From CALINF01 sp039980455 (GTDB lineage: Bacteria > Pseudomonadota > Gammaproteobacteria > Pseudomonadales > Halieaceae): DNA of 64,000 bases. Shown in pieces: positions 52,549 through 61,822 of this stretch. A program made the translations under genes and the position numbers. Location of the stretch: assembly GCA_039980455.1 (NCBI GenBank), contig JBDXCG010000005.1, positions 62,001-126,000 of the forward strand, written 5' to 3'. Below the pieces are notes generated by a model. That model was not told the origin of the DNA, made no database searches, and saw only the letters and a list, made by a program, of their open reading frames with translations. Each line of letters begins with the position of its first letter. Position 1 is the first letter of the stretch.

Positions 52549-53565
52549 ATGATTACGAGCCTGCTTCTTATATCAGTAATCAGTACACTCGCAGCCATTG
52601 CTGTCTGCAGGTGGGTGGGCCTTGTAGACAATCCAAGTGATCGTAAACGGCATGTAGGCAACATTCCCCTATCTGGTGGAATCGCTGTTTTTATTACCAT
52701 CGTAGTTAGTACCTTCGCACTCAACATTCCAGCTTACACACCTACGATGCTGACCATCGCGATCTTGGTATTTGGGCTCGGAGTATTCGATGACTTTAGG
52801 CACATTACACCATGGCTGAGGTTGAGCTTGCAGTATGGTGCCGGCGTCGCTCTAGCCACCTACGGAGGAATCGCTATCCACAATGTCGGAAATTTACTCG
52901 CGTTGGGTGATATTCCGTTACTGATGCTGGCGGTGCCACTTACGGCACTCGCAGTGGCAGGACTGAGCAATGCTTACAACATGATTGATGGAATCGATGG
53001 GCTTTCCGCCTCATTGATGCTGGTGCCACTGGCCGTGCTATCAACCTTGGCGGCCCTGATGTATCACCCGATGCTAAATAGCCTGTTGGTAATGGCGGTA
53101 CCACTAATCGTATTTCTACTCTTCAATCTCGGCCCAAATACGAAATACTTACCCAAAATATTTCTCGGCGATGGCGGCAGCATAACGATGGGGTTTTTGA
53201 TAACAGCCTCGCTCGTATTCTTTTCGCAGGGCGATTCAGCAATAATCCACCCTGTAACCGCACTGTGGCTGGTAACGATCCCGCTGATGGATATGCTAGC
53301 GACAATGGCCAGGCGAGCCCGCAAAGGCAGAAAACTGATGGAGGCAGATCGATATCACCTTCACTACAGCCTCATTGATCTTGGCTTGAGCCCGGGAATG
53401 ACTCTGCTACTACTTGTTGTCTATGCAGTGGCTTGCGCATTCATTGGATTGTTTCTGGAGTCATTGCCCGACTACATCAGCATGTTCAGCTTCTTCGCCC
53501 TGTTTATCGTGCATCTGACTTTCGTTGCGAAGGTTTCACGCAGTGTTGATGCCAAGGCTGAATAG
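52549..53565 (+). CDS. WecA/MraY-type polyprenyl-phosphate sugar-1-phosphate transferase
   Basis: This 338-residue enzyme transfers a sugar-1-phosphate, usually GlcNAc-1-P, to undecaprenyl phosphate at the inner membrane, starting a glycan chain. About ten membrane helices are predicted. Family motifs are DNPSDRKRHVGNIPLSGG, the Asp pair in VFDDFRHI, NAYNMIDGIDGLSAS, FLGDGGSITMGF, and the sugar-specificity loop RKLMEADRYHLHY. It lies near, but not inside, the exopolysaccharide operon at 54995-61020, which lacks its own initiating transferase, so it is a good candidate to start that polymer or the O-antigen. Confidence 0.92.
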   Translation: MITSLLLISVISTLAAIAVCRWVGLVDNPSDRKRHVGNIPLSGGIAVFITIVVSTFALNIPAYTPTMLTIAILVFGLGVFDDFRHITPWLRLSLQYGAGVALATYGGIAIHNVGNLLALGDIPLLMLAVPLTALAVAGLSNAYNMIDGIDGLSASLMLVPLAVLSTLAALMYHPMLNSLLVMAVPLIVFLLFNLGPNTKYLPKIFLGDGGSITMGFLITASLVFFSQGDSAIIHPVTALWLVTIPLMDMLATMARRARKGRKLMEADRYHLHYSLIDLGLSPGMTLLLLVVYAVACAFIGLFLESLPDYISMFSFFALFIVHLTFVAKVSRSVDAKAE

Positions 53566-53656
53566 CCAAAAGCAAAAGACCGGTCTGACACTCAATCAGG
53601 CACCGCACTCCAAACAACGTCCAACCTGGAATACCAACGTGCATTCAGAAGAGCGC

Positions 53657-54421
53657 TCAGGCTTTACCCAGCGCAAACACCAGAAAGCCAACATACTCTT
53701 TAAGCGCGAGAGTTGTTCTTTGTAGGTTCTCAACAGTTGGCAACCACTTGGGCACTAGTGGGGGCGCATGAACGATCTGATAATCGGTAGCAGACGGTAT
53801 CAGCATGACGCCTTCCATTCGAAACATGGCCTCTGCCCTGCGCATATGGAAGGCCGAGGTCACCAACAATACTGAGGAGAGATTCTCTTCTTGGAGTATC
53901 TCTGCCGTAAAGCGCGCGTTCTCAAACGTATTACGACTGCGACGCTCCTCTATTATCGCCTCTACCGGGACACCCATCGCCACAAGGATTTGACTCATTA
54001 GCACCGCTTCGGGAGCTTCCCAATCTCTGGATCCACCAGCAACGATGATCTTGCCAGCCTTGTCAGCCTTGTAAAGTTCCACAGCATGCAGAAGGCGATC
54101 GCTTTGTGCGTTCATATCAGCAGGTCTGGAGGGGAACGCCACACCATTAGTCGCGCCACCCAACACAACGATGGCGTCTGCCGGCTCGGTTCGCTCGACA
54201 GAGCGTGGTGGATAGTCTGACTCCAGGGAGGACATCAGTGCATCAGCCACAAATCCTGTAGAGCTGCTAAACAGCCATACAAATGCAAGCAGAGCACACC
54301 AACCGGCAAAGCGCGTTGCATTGGCAAAGCGGGCCAGAGAGGCGATTAGCATTAGCGCGAGACTCTGGCTGAGTGGAAACACCAGCAGAGAAAGCAATTT
54401 GGTTAATTCGAACGAGAACAC
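53657..54421 (-). CDS. ElyC/SanA/YdcF family (DUF218) protein
   Basis: This 254-residue protein has two N-terminal membrane helices (about 8-30 and 38-60) and a DUF218 domain from about 78. The pattern is ADAIVVLGGATNG, RLLHAVELYKADKAGKIIVAGG, EERRSRNTFENARFTAEIL and VTSAFHMRRAEAMF. E. coli ElyC of this family affects envelope and peptidoglycan/ECA lipid-carrier metabolism. A role in undecaprenyl-linked glycan supply would suit the convergent WecA-like neighbour. The biochemical reaction is unknown. Confidence 0.9.
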   Translation of the reverse strand: MFSFELTKLLSLLVFPLSQSLALMLIASLARFANATRFAGWCALLAFVWLFSSSTGFVADALMSSLESDYPPRSVERTEPADAIVVLGGATNGVAFPSRPADMNAQSDRLLHAVELYKADKAGKIIVAGGSRDWEAPEAVLMSQILVAMGVPVEAIIEERRSRNTFENARFTAEILQEENLSSVLLVTSAFHMRRAEAMFRMEGVMLIPSATDYQIVHAPPLVPKWLPTVENLQRTTLALKEYVGFLVFALGKA

Positions 54422-54558
54422 TCAACACACCAATCAGGCAGATTCAAAACAGAACTTCATAATGTCTGACTGACGCTCTGTGTTCAACCGAGATAAATCT
54501 CCTGTTGCGGGGTACAACACGTTCAGCCTATGCTGATCGCTTTTAGGAGGAACACACT

Positions 54559-54939
54559 ATGGCTTTAGTTGCACTGGTTACACTTTTATTGCTGCTTCAA
54601 TACATCACATTCATGATGCTTACGGGTAAGGCGCGAGGAGCGTCAGAACTGGTTGCGCCGGCCTGTGTTGGCGATCTCGATTTTGAAAAGGCCTATCGCG
54701 TTCAAATGAACACACTGGAGCAGCTGATTGTTACGCTTCCTGCTATGTGGGTCTGCGCGCACTTTTTTATGCCAGTGGTAGCGGCTGCACTGGGGCTCGC
54801 CTTCTTTGTCGGCAGAATATTATTTCGCAACGCGTATGTCACCGACCCGACCAAAAGAGGCCCTGGTATGATCGTGGGCTTTCTGGCCAATGTCGGTCTG
54901 ATTCTCACTGCTGGGTGGGGCGTTATACTCCAACTCTAA
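54559..54939 (+). CDS. MAPEG family membrane protein
   Basis: This 126-residue protein has four predicted helices and the MAPEG core FEKAYRVQMNTLEQLIVTLPAMWVCA followed by GRILFRNAYVTDPTKRGPG. Bacterial members are glutathione-transferase- or peroxidase-like membrane enzymes or have unknown activity. A strong ribosome-binding site (TAGGAGG at 54544-54550) precedes the ATG by 8 bases. It stands alone between the ElyC-like gene and the convergent tyrosine-kinase gene. Confidence 0.9.
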   Translation: MALVALVTLLLLLQYITFMMLTGKARGASELVAPACVGDLDFEKAYRVQMNTLEQLIVTLPAMWVCAHFFMPVVAAALGLAFFVGRILFRNAYVTDPTKRGPGMIVGFLANVGLILTAGWGVILQL

Positions 54940-54994
54940 AGCTGCGAGGCTCAGTAGGACGTAGCGTAGGACAAGCCACTGAGCCGAAGACTTA

Positions 54995-57220
54995 CTATGC
55001 CTTTTCGTCCGCCTGGTAGTAGTCCCCATACTGATAATAGCGGTCACCATAACGGGTTCTACTTGCTCGCTTGGCATTGAAGTGATTGAGCACGACGCCA
55101 GCCAGCGGCTCATTTGATCCCCGAATGCTGGCAATTCCCTTTTGTACAGCAGTAGCGGGCGTGGCATCCGCTTTAACAACGTAGATGACCGCATCGGCGT
55201 AGGAAGACAAGATCAACGCATCGCTCACCGCCTGTACCGGCGCTGAATCTATTACTATTCTATCGTAGCGTTCACGTAGCTCAGCCAGTGCTTCTATAAA
55301 TCGAGAAGAGCTGATCATCTCTAATGGATTGGGAGGAATTATGCCCGCTGGCATCACGTCAAGGTGCAAGTCAGCCATGTGCTCGATGCATTGCTCCAGC
55401 GGCGTTGTTCCTGCAACAAAGTGGCTCAGTCCATTGTGATTCGGCTCCAACTTACACTTTTGCGCCAGGCTGGGCCTACGCAAATCAGCGCCTATCACCA
55501 GAGTTCGCTCCATCTGCCCCATCGCCGAACCCAAGTTTAAGACAGTTGTAGATTTACCCTCACCGGGCACCGTACTGGTAACCACAATAATTTTCGCAGG
55601 GTTATTCAAACTACTCAGTACCACTCCGGTGCGTATCGTGCGTATCGACTCCGCATAGATGCCCTGTGGCTTTTCCCAAAATTGTTCAAACCGCCCCTCG
55701 GCATCCAAATCTTGCACCGGTATGTAACCGAGCAATGGCGCATTGAGCTTTTCGCTAACATCATCGGGAGACTTAATGGTGTTGTCTAACATATCCAAAA
55801 GAACAGCTACTGCGCACCCGAGCATAATGCCCAGAACAAATGCCAGCGTAATACTAAGGCGCTTATTTGGTTTAACAGGCGAGACTGGCACCATAGCTCT
55901 ATCGACAATACGCGCATGGGGTTTCTCAAAACCACCGGTCTCACTCACGCTCTTGATACGCGTAAAGAAAATGTCGTACAGCTGCCGATTCGCCTCTACT
56001 TCTCTTTGCAACTCCTGCAATCTGAATTCGGTTCGATTGAATTCTTGCATCTCGCTCTTGCGGGCCTCCCAGTCGGCCTGCAGTTGCTGCTCGTTTCTCT
56101 GAGCTATTTCATACTCACGACTAATACCAGATACCACTTTGCGCACTTCTTGGGCTAAATCTGCATTGGCCTGCTTCAGATCAGATTCAGCAGCAATCAT
56201 TCTGGGGTGCCTTGCTCCATAACGCTTCCCGAGTTCGGCAACGCTGCGCTCAGCTGCAGACTGCTCGCGCTTGATGTCCCTAATCACTTGATGCTGAAGA
56301 ACCGCCGGTATCGTGAGCAGCTCTTCAATGCTTGCGTCGGCCAGCCCCTGCACTTCTTCCTTGATATTCTCCGCTTCTATTCGCGCGCGCTGAGCTTCTT
56401 GAAGACGCTGAGACAGTATTTGCAGTTCGCTACCACCCAGCCCCGTAATACCCTCTACGCTCACCAAGCCCTCGCGATCACGAAAGTCCTGCAGTGCCTG
56501 CTCGGAGGCACTGAGGTTTTGTGCCAGAATCGCCAAACGTTCGTCCAGCCAATCAGTCGCCTGCAACGTACCCTCAAGCCGTGTTTCCAGATTGCTAGCG
56601 ATGAACTCCTCAGCAATAACATTGACTATCTGCGCCGCAAGGCGAGGATTGGTGCTCTCGTAGCTTAGGTAAACAACGTAGCTGTACTCCACAGGCGATA
56701 TTTGCAATCCTCCCGCAACCGCTCCGGTCAAACCTCGGATGGCCATTTCATCGAGCTCTTCCTGTGTGAACTGAACAGGCGGCTCTTGTTCCCGCGCTGG
56801 AAGCAATGCCTTAAGATCGATTGAATACCAGGGTGACTCGTCCGGCTCGTCGCTCGCCTCACCGGCATAATGGGGATGCTTATGTAACTGCAGCCGACGC
56901 ACCACTCGCTCTGCCAGGCTACGGCTTTTAAGTATTTCGTACTGAGTTTGGCTGTAGTTGTAATCGTAAGTATCGTAGGTGTAGATTTCTTCTACATTAA
57001 CCACGTTGGCCTGCTGACTCTCTAACACGATAGAAGCCGACGCCGAATACACGGGCTCCATAGCGTAAACGAACAGACCGCTCACCAGCGTGACTGCAAA
57101 TGCAAAACCCAGAATGCCCCACTTGTGACGGAGCACTGCGCGCAACAGCCGTCCAAGGTCGATAAAGTCATCGTCCATAGATTGAGGTACGGAGTTAGCC
57201 TGATGCTCAGAAGGATTCAT
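54995..57220 (-). CDS. Exopolysaccharide chain-length regulator/tyrosine autokinase (Wzc-like)
   Basis: This is a 741-residue inner-membrane protein that controls polymer length and export. An N-terminal Wzz domain starts with a first membrane helix (WGILGFAFAVTLVSGLFVYAM). A long periplasmic coiled coil covers about 200-430. The second helix (SITLAFVLGIMLGCAVAVLLDM) leads into the BY-kinase domain with Walker A TSTVPGEGKSTT, Walker A' VIGADLRRP and Walker B RIVIDSAPV. The C-terminal tail is a tyrosine cluster (RYGDRYYQYGDYY), the autophosphorylation site. It begins immediately after the stop of the Wza-like gene and is the last gene of the operon. Confidence 0.95.
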   Translation of the reverse strand: MNPSEHQANSVPQSMDDDFIDLGRLLRAVLRHKWGILGFAFAVTLVSGLFVYAMEPVYSASASIVLESQQANVVNVEEIYTYDTYDYNYSQTQYEILKSRSLAERVVRRLQLHKHPHYAGEASDEPDESPWYSIDLKALLPAREQEPPVQFTQEELDEMAIRGLTGAVAGGLQISPVEYSYVVYLSYESTNPRLAAQIVNVIAEEFIASNLETRLEGTLQATDWLDERLAILAQNLSASEQALQDFRDREGLVSVEGITGLGGSELQILSQRLQEAQRARIEAENIKEEVQGLADASIEELLTIPAVLQHQVIRDIKREQSAAERSVAELGKRYGARHPRMIAAESDLKQANADLAQEVRKVVSGISREYEIAQRNEQQLQADWEARKSEMQEFNRTEFRLQELQREVEANRQLYDIFFTRIKSVSETGGFEKPHARIVDRAMVPVSPVKPNKRLSITLAFVLGIMLGCAVAVLLDMLDNTIKSPDDVSEKLNAPLLGYIPVQDLDAEGRFEQFWEKPQGIYAESIRTIRTGVVLSSLNNPAKIIVVTSTVPGEGKSTTVLNLGSAMGQMERTLVIGADLRRPSLAQKCKLEPNHNGLSHFVAGTTPLEQCIEHMADLHLDVMPAGIIPPNPLEMISSSRFIEALAELRERYDRIVIDSAPVQAVSDALILSSYADAVIYVVKADATPATAVQKGIASIRGSNEPLAGVVLNHFNAKRASRTRYGDRYYQYGDYYQADEKA

Positions 57221-57742
57221 TTAGAAAAAAGTATCCCGCACGGTAATAATGTCACCAGGCTGTATGCGATAGTCGAGGCCTACCTCTTGCTCCTCACGCG
57301 ACGGGTCATTGTCGGCAATCAGCAAAAAAATCTTTTTGTTGGCTCGTTCGGTGAAGCCACCTGCGAGCGAAATAGCTTTACGCAGCGTGAGCCCTGGCTG
57401 GAAGTCCAATCCGCCCGGCTTCTTGACCTCTCCGTTAACGAAAAAGGGCCGGTACTGAACGATGCTCACCGATATGCGCGGGTCAATTAGATAGTCTGGC
57501 TTTAAGCCATCAATGAGGTTCTGCTGTAGCTGCGAAGATGTTTGACCGACGACCTTAAGCTCACCGAGAAAAGGAAACGAGATACGGCCATTCTGGCCAA
57601 CTAAAAGTCTGTCGAAAGTGAGGTCGGGCTCGCCATACACGTAAATTCGAATCGCATCGCCGGCATTGAGCTTATACCCCTCTTCCTGAGCAACCAGGGT
57701 CGAGGAAAACAGCGCCAGGAATATAGTTAACCAGCTTGCCAA
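57221..57742 (-). CDS. Short polysaccharide export protein (Wza-like, SLBB)
   Basis: This 173-residue exported protein has a signal peptide (LTIFLALFSSTLVAQ), a poly-export domain (YKLNAGDAIRIYVYGEPDLTF...GRISFPFLGELKV) and one SLBB domain (VNGEVKKPGGLDFQPGLTLRKAISLAGGFTERA). It is about half the length of E. coli Wza and lacks the C-terminal amphipathic helix that spans the outer membrane. The outer-membrane step may thus be supplied by the barrel protein encoded two genes upstream. The start is TTG, with weak ribosome-binding sequence. No ATG gives a signal peptide, so the exact start is unsure. Confidence 0.85.
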   Translation of the reverse strand: MASWLTIFLALFSSTLVAQEEGYKLNAGDAIRIYVYGEPDLTFDRLLVGQNGRISFPFLGELKVVGQTSSQLQQNLIDGLKPDYLIDPRISVSIVQYRPFFVNGEVKKPGGLDFQPGLTLRKAISLAGGFTERANKKIFLLIADNDPSREEQEVGLDYRIQPGDIITVRDTFF

Positions 57743-57768
57743 AATAATGTGCGTCCAACTTTCGGTAT

Positions 57769-58236
57769 CTACTGCCAGCGCTTTAACTTTTGCAATTGGA
57801 CTCTCGCCACTTCATGCAATTCTTCGCCGAGCTCGTCTGCAGCTTGATACTGTAACAATTTTGACCAGCCCTGTCCGTAAGCAGGCCTTGTCGCTAAAGA
57901 CGCATATTGCGCCTCGATGGCCAGTCGCGAGAACTGTTTGTAATCTCTATCTGTGCTCGACCAGTAACCTTCCCACGCAAGTCGACTGGCTTCAAGCGCT
58001 CGCAAACGAGTGAGTTTTGGGTTTATCTGTAACTGCTTCTCAAGGCGAGACGCAATGCTGTGACGGGTTGATTCTGTGGGCTGATACGAGCCTCGACCCC
58101 AAAAACTGACCTCGGCCTCCAATTCGTCAAAAATCAAGTCGTGCTGAATTGCTTTAAATGCAAACCAAGCCAGCAACACCAGCACCACTGCCAAGCCTAT
58201 TGAAAAAGCGCGCTCAAATGCAGTGCTTGTAGACAC
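57769..58236 (-). CDS. Single-pass membrane protein of the exopolysaccharide operon, possibly VpsP-like
   Basis: This 155-residue protein has one N-terminal membrane helix (IGLAVVLVLLAWFAFKAIQ) and a helical, presumably periplasmic domain with aromatic and Arg-rich segments (RHSIASRLEKQLQINPKLTRLRALEASRLAWEGYW). I do not recognise a catalytic motif. Its size, layout and place between the barrel gene and the Wza-like gene resemble VpsP-type proteins of Vibrio polysaccharide loci, but this is only a guess from context. The start is GTG, 7 bp after the upstream stop. Confidence 0.6.
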   Translation of the reverse strand: MSTSTAFERAFSIGLAVVLVLLAWFAFKAIQHDLIFDELEAEVSFWGRGSYQPTESTRHSIASRLEKQLQINPKLTRLRALEASRLAWEGYWSSTDRDYKQFSRLAIEAQYASLATRPAYGQGWSKLLQYQAADELGEELHEVARVQLQKLKRWQ

Positions 58237-58243
58237 AACGAAA

Positions 58244-59455
58244 CTAGAGACTCAGGTCCGCTCGAATAAAGTAGACGTTCTGACTGTAATCAATACTGCG
58301 CTCATTGCTGTCTCTGTCTTCGTAGCGATAGCCACCGCTGAGATCAAACCAGCGCTTGAACTTGTAAACGTATTTTGCCTCGGCCGACCACCGGTCGTCA
58401 CTCCTGAAGGAGCCGGTGTAATCATCATCGCCTTTAATTGCCTCTAACCGCGTATGCGACCGGCTGTTCCAATCATGATCCCAGCGGAAGGCGTACTCTT
58501 GGGTATCTATCGAGTCTCCCAAACCATTTGTTTCTTGACTAAAGCGTTTGGTTTCTAAGTTGAATATGGAGTAGGAACGTGGTTTATAAAATACGTCAGC
58601 CTCCCAGCTAAAGCCATCATCCTCGTCGCGAGCAGCCGACTCGTATTCTCTGTCGTACCAGCCCAACTTGATACTACCAAACGTCTTCGCGGTGGCATCC
58701 CAGGCAAAACCCACCAAGTAGTTGTATTCATCATTATCATAGCTGCCGCCTCGGTCGAACCGGTTAACGGCGCTGTAGCGTGTTTCGATATAGCGTACCT
58801 CAGCAAGCACGTCCACGCGAGGCGCTATAGCGTAGAAAGCCGTCACATCGAAGCGATCCTGATCGTAATCTCGAAAGCGTGTAGAGTTGCGGAAGTTCTG
58901 ATACTCACGATCATAGTATCGATAGCCAGCGACTACTCGCGCGGACGACTGTTCGTTCCCAATGGTGTATTGCGCACCATAATCTATCGTATCAAGCTCA
59001 ATAGGACGGTCTATTCTTTCCACCACATTGCCTTCGGATAGCCCTGTACCACGCTCTTCATGCCCGCTGTACCACTTGCCAAACATGTCCAGCGTGTTTA
59101 TGGCATTAAACTCGTGGTGTACGTCAAGATTCCCTTGATAGTCCGTGAAGTCATCATCATGGCTGGAGGCGTATCGAAAATCCTGCAATTGCAGGGTGGC
59201 TGAGTACCTGTTGTTACCGTTTTGCAACCAGGTTTGCACCTTGGGAAGCGTGTCGACAATCCAGGTGCTTTCTTCGTCAGTTTCTGACCGGAACAGGTTA
59301 TCTGTGTAGCGGGTTTCAATATCGAGGGTCGGGGTTATATAGAACGCGCCCAATTGGACATTGGCCGGCTCTACGCCCATCGTTGCCAAAGACGCGCTGG
59401 CGCCGGCAAAAAGAACCACGCGCTGCAGCCACGTCTTCAAATTATTAGAAGACAC
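58244..59455 (-). CDS. Outer-membrane beta-barrel protein of the exopolysaccharide operon (EpsL/BBP2-like)
   Basis: This 403-residue exported protein has a signal peptide followed by a long run of amphipathic strands rich in Tyr, Asp and Arg (FYITPTLDIETRYTDNLFRSE at the start of the barrel). It ends in YFIRADLSL with the terminal hydrophobic residue typical of outer-membrane proteins. Similar barrels (BBP2/EpsL type) are found in exopolysaccharide loci and are thought to let polymer through. The start is GTG. The 164 bp between it and the upstream O-antigen-ligase-like gene could hold a separate promoter, but I see no clear boxes there. Confidence 0.75.
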   Translation of the reverse strand: MSSNNLKTWLQRVVLFAGASASLATMGVEPANVQLGAFYITPTLDIETRYTDNLFRSETDEESTWIVDTLPKVQTWLQNGNNRYSATLQLQDFRYASSHDDDFTDYQGNLDVHHEFNAINTLDMFGKWYSGHEERGTGLSEGNVVERIDRPIELDTIDYGAQYTIGNEQSSARVVAGYRYYDREYQNFRNSTRFRDYDQDRFDVTAFYAIAPRVDVLAEVRYIETRYSAVNRFDRGGSYDNDEYNYLVGFAWDATAKTFGSIKLGWYDREYESAARDEDDGFSWEADVFYKPRSYSIFNLETKRFSQETNGLGDSIDTQEYAFRWDHDWNSRSHTRLEAIKGDDDYTGSFRSDDRWSAEAKYVYKFKRWFDLSGGYRYEDRDSNERSIDYSQNVYFIRADLSL

Positions 59456-59619
59456 CGTACTTACCTACTTTTAGTCAGAATTCTTGGCGACTTCCATATC
59501 GCGATCGCGCACGCGAGTATACTTAAGTTAAGTCGTACAGAAAACGTGCACGGGTCACACTTTGGATCACAAACGGCAATTAGGGCAAATAATCATCATT
59601 CGTAGGAACGCAGCGTCAG

Positions 59620-61020
59620 TTACGCCCTTCTTGAGGGAAGACCCCGGCACGCAACTGCGGTGGCCAATATTACGACAAAGGTGTAGGCATTAGCCGGAAT
59701 TTGAAGATTGAAATCTGCCGTTGAGTGTAGCAAACACCAGCAAATACTCATTGTCGCTGCAAAACCAACGCCCCTGTATAGAGGGGTCATGCGCTCGCGC
59801 TGTACCCAAACAGCCTGCCACAGGCAGTACAGAAGGAATGTGGCTAGTACAAACAGCGCCGGCATTCCCAGCTCAGCCGCAAACTCTAGATAGTCATTGT
59901 GCACATGCTCGTAGTAGCCACGCAGCTGGGGCCCCTGATAATTGGGGAAAATGCCATAAAATGATCCACCACCACTGCCAGTCAGTGGAAAATCTCGCAC
60001 ATAATCCAGCGAGAACTGGTCCAGCCAGTATCGACTATCCGCCTCAACGGGCTGCCCCTCCAGTTGCTCAAATCGCGCCATCAATCTATCGAACCCAAAC
60101 CAACGACTAAGAATCAACATATCGATCAAAAAAAGGCTCGCCAGAAGGCCCGCGAGACGCCAAGAGAAGCGCCTGCCAGCATAAAGCGCTACCAGACCGC
60201 CAATAGACAGGGACACAAAAAACGCCACATTGCCCATGCGCGAACGGGTAAGCACCAGGGCTATCACCATCACGGCAAGATACAGGCGTAACCGTATTTT
60301 GGGACTCAGCATAAACTTGAGCCACTCGCGCATCTTGCCGCGCCAGGTCGACTCACCGCTAGCGCGCAACTGCGAAAGCAGTAAGCCGATACCCGCAGCC
60401 AGACACATCACCAAATAGCCGGCCAAGTGGTTTCGATTAATAAACGTGCCAGTGGCAACGCCTAGACCGGCATACTTCTCCACAAAAAAGCCAACCTCCA
60501 AGCCACTCAAAACCATAAACGCGCCATACGCCGCCTGAAAGACACCGCAAAGAACGAGCACAGTCAGTATCGTTTTTACGCGTGCATGAGTGTTGATCAA
60601 TGCCAATGCCAGAAAGAACCCCTGCGTAATGGCGCTCCCCACCAACAGGTAATGCAACGTAGCAGATGGATCCAACGACAAGGTGGCCGCGCCGTTCACC
60701 ACATGCCAGGCGTTGGCTTGGGGAGACAGCACTGCCAGAAGGGCACGCGGAAGCGGGATGAGTTGAAAGAATGTCCACAGCTGAACCAATACAAGCATCA
60801 GCAACGCCCAACGCCCGCGCCGCCATACTGACTCGTCGATTCGCGCCTGATTGAACGCCCGCAACGTAAGCCATAATACGCTCAACCCGGTAACCAAAAG
60901 GCACAGCAGCGCGCCGGCCCATTCGCGGTTAGAGGCAAACGGCAGAGGGGCCCAAACTAATATCAACATAAAGTAGGCAAAGCAAAAATGCTCGAGGGAT
61001 TGCCTGACACTACGCAACAA
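59620..61020 (-). CDS. O-antigen ligase/polymerase family (Wzy/WaaL-like) membrane protein
   Basis: This 466-residue inner-membrane protein has about twelve predicted helices and a large periplasmic loop. The loop contains the Wzy_C hallmark HNDYLEFAAELG and, earlier, NRNHLAGYLVMCLAAG. These proteins join polyprenyl-linked sugar repeat units to each other or to lipid A core. As the first gene on this strand before the barrel, VpsP-like, Wza-like and Wzc-like genes, it is the likely polymerase of a Wzx/Wzy-type pathway. No flippase or glycosyltransferase is in the window, so the rest of the pathway must lie elsewhere. Confidence 0.88.
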   Translation of the reverse strand: MLRSVRQSLEHFCFAYFMLILVWAPLPFASNREWAGALLCLLVTGLSVLWLTLRAFNQARIDESVWRRGRWALLMLVLVQLWTFFQLIPLPRALLAVLSPQANAWHVVNGAATLSLDPSATLHYLLVGSAITQGFFLALALINTHARVKTILTVLVLCGVFQAAYGAFMVLSGLEVGFFVEKYAGLGVATGTFINRNHLAGYLVMCLAAGIGLLLSQLRASGESTWRGKMREWLKFMLSPKIRLRLYLAVMVIALVLTRSRMGNVAFFVSLSIGGLVALYAGRRFSWRLAGLLASLFLIDMLILSRWFGFDRLMARFEQLEGQPVEADSRYWLDQFSLDYVRDFPLTGSGGGSFYGIFPNYQGPQLRGYYEHVHNDYLEFAAELGMPALFVLATFLLYCLWQAVWVQRERMTPLYRGVGFAATMSICWCLLHSTADFNLQIPANAYTFVVILATAVACRGLPSRRA

Positions 61021-61070
61021 TTTGGGCCTGCTATTGGGTCACAGTGGTTTCATCATAGCTTTCGAGCAAT

Positions 61071-61097
61071 AAAAAAGGCAGCCCCAAAAGGCTGCCT
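61071..61097 (-). terminator. Rho-independent terminator after the small Pro-rich protein gene
   Basis: Stem AGGCAGCC (61076-61083) pairs with GGCTGCCT (61090-61097) around a six-base loop, and the minus strand continues with six T. It separates the 61119-61622 gene from the O-antigen-ligase-like gene, so the exopolysaccharide operon probably has its own promoter within or just after this region. Confidence 0.85.
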
Positions 61098-61118
61098 CCT
61101 CTAAAGCCGCTATGGCGA

Positions 61119-61622
61119 CTAATTCGCTGGACTTCCTGGGCCAGGCGGACGACCTGGGCTGCCCCCTGGCACGGAAGGATTGATACCGCCATGCGAACCT
61201 GTATTACTGGGCGCATAGCTGGGCGGCGGCCTCCGGTCTGCGTAGTTAATGCAACCCGTCGTCTCATAAGTCTCCAAAATGCCCTGCACCAGAGCCGTTG
61301 CGGCGCTCGAGCTCATCTCAGCGAGCACTCTCGCGCCAACGTCTTCAGCCTCTTCCTTGTCTGTCGCAGCACAGATTGCAGCGCGGGCAAGATCAATCTG
61401 AGGTTCGCCGGTAGTAGCTTTCACTACAACTTCGCCAGCCTCTTGTAGAGTTCGTCCATCCTCTACCAGCATTTCAACGACTGCATCCGCTGAGAAGCCA
61501 TCATTCACGGCTCTCTCTACTGTTTGCTGAGCCTCTGCATCAGGCATGGCTGCATAGGCAGAGCCTGCGCTGGCAAGCAGGACAGCGCCAATCAATTGAA
61601 GAAGTGTCGATTTTATATTCAT
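61119..61622 (-). CDS. Small exported protein with Pro/Gly-rich C-terminus, function unknown
   Basis: This 167-residue protein has a signal peptide (about 5-25, ending GSAYA-A). A mainly helical, Ala/Glu-rich domain (about 28-125) follows with two cysteines in CAATDK and TTGCINY. The tail of about 35 residues is rich in Pro, Gly and Ser (SVPGGSPGRPPGPGSP). I do not recognise the family. I chose the ATG at 61622 because it begins directly at the signal peptide. It has its own terminator and is divergent from the small RR-motif peptide gene, whose C-terminus is also Pro-rich. Both may belong to the exopolysaccharide locus as surface proteins, which is inference. Confidence 0.65.
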   Translation of the reverse strand: MNIKSTLLQLIGAVLLASAGSAYAAMPDAEAQQTVERAVNDGFSADAVVEMLVEDGRTLQEAGEVVVKATTGEPQIDLARAAICAATDKEEAEDVGARVLAEMSSSAATALVQGILETYETTGCINYADRRPPPSYAPSNTGSHGGINPSVPGGSPGRPPGPGSPAN

Positions 61623-61822
61623 ACCTACCTGAATGAGGCCCAGCCCCGCTAGATTCAGCCTCACCGTAATCAAGCATTGGAGCGCTGTCAAATTGACCTG
61701 AGGTTACTATTCCCGTATCCAAATTGGCATCGCGATTCGGGAGAGCCTTCAACCGACTGTTGCAAGCACTTGCGAAGTCGTTAAACTGCCCGCAATCACC
61801 CATAGTATTTGGCGACAAATCA

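Noticed and set aside
55743..56668. Two open frames on the plus strand opposite the tyrosine autokinase gene
   Set aside because: Both are antisense to the Wzz/coiled-coil coding region and lack start signals or recognisable domains.
59456..59619. Promoter boxes upstream of the EpsL/BBP2-like gene
   Set aside because: No convincing -35/-10 pair at suitable spacing could be found by eye on the minus strand, so none is reported.
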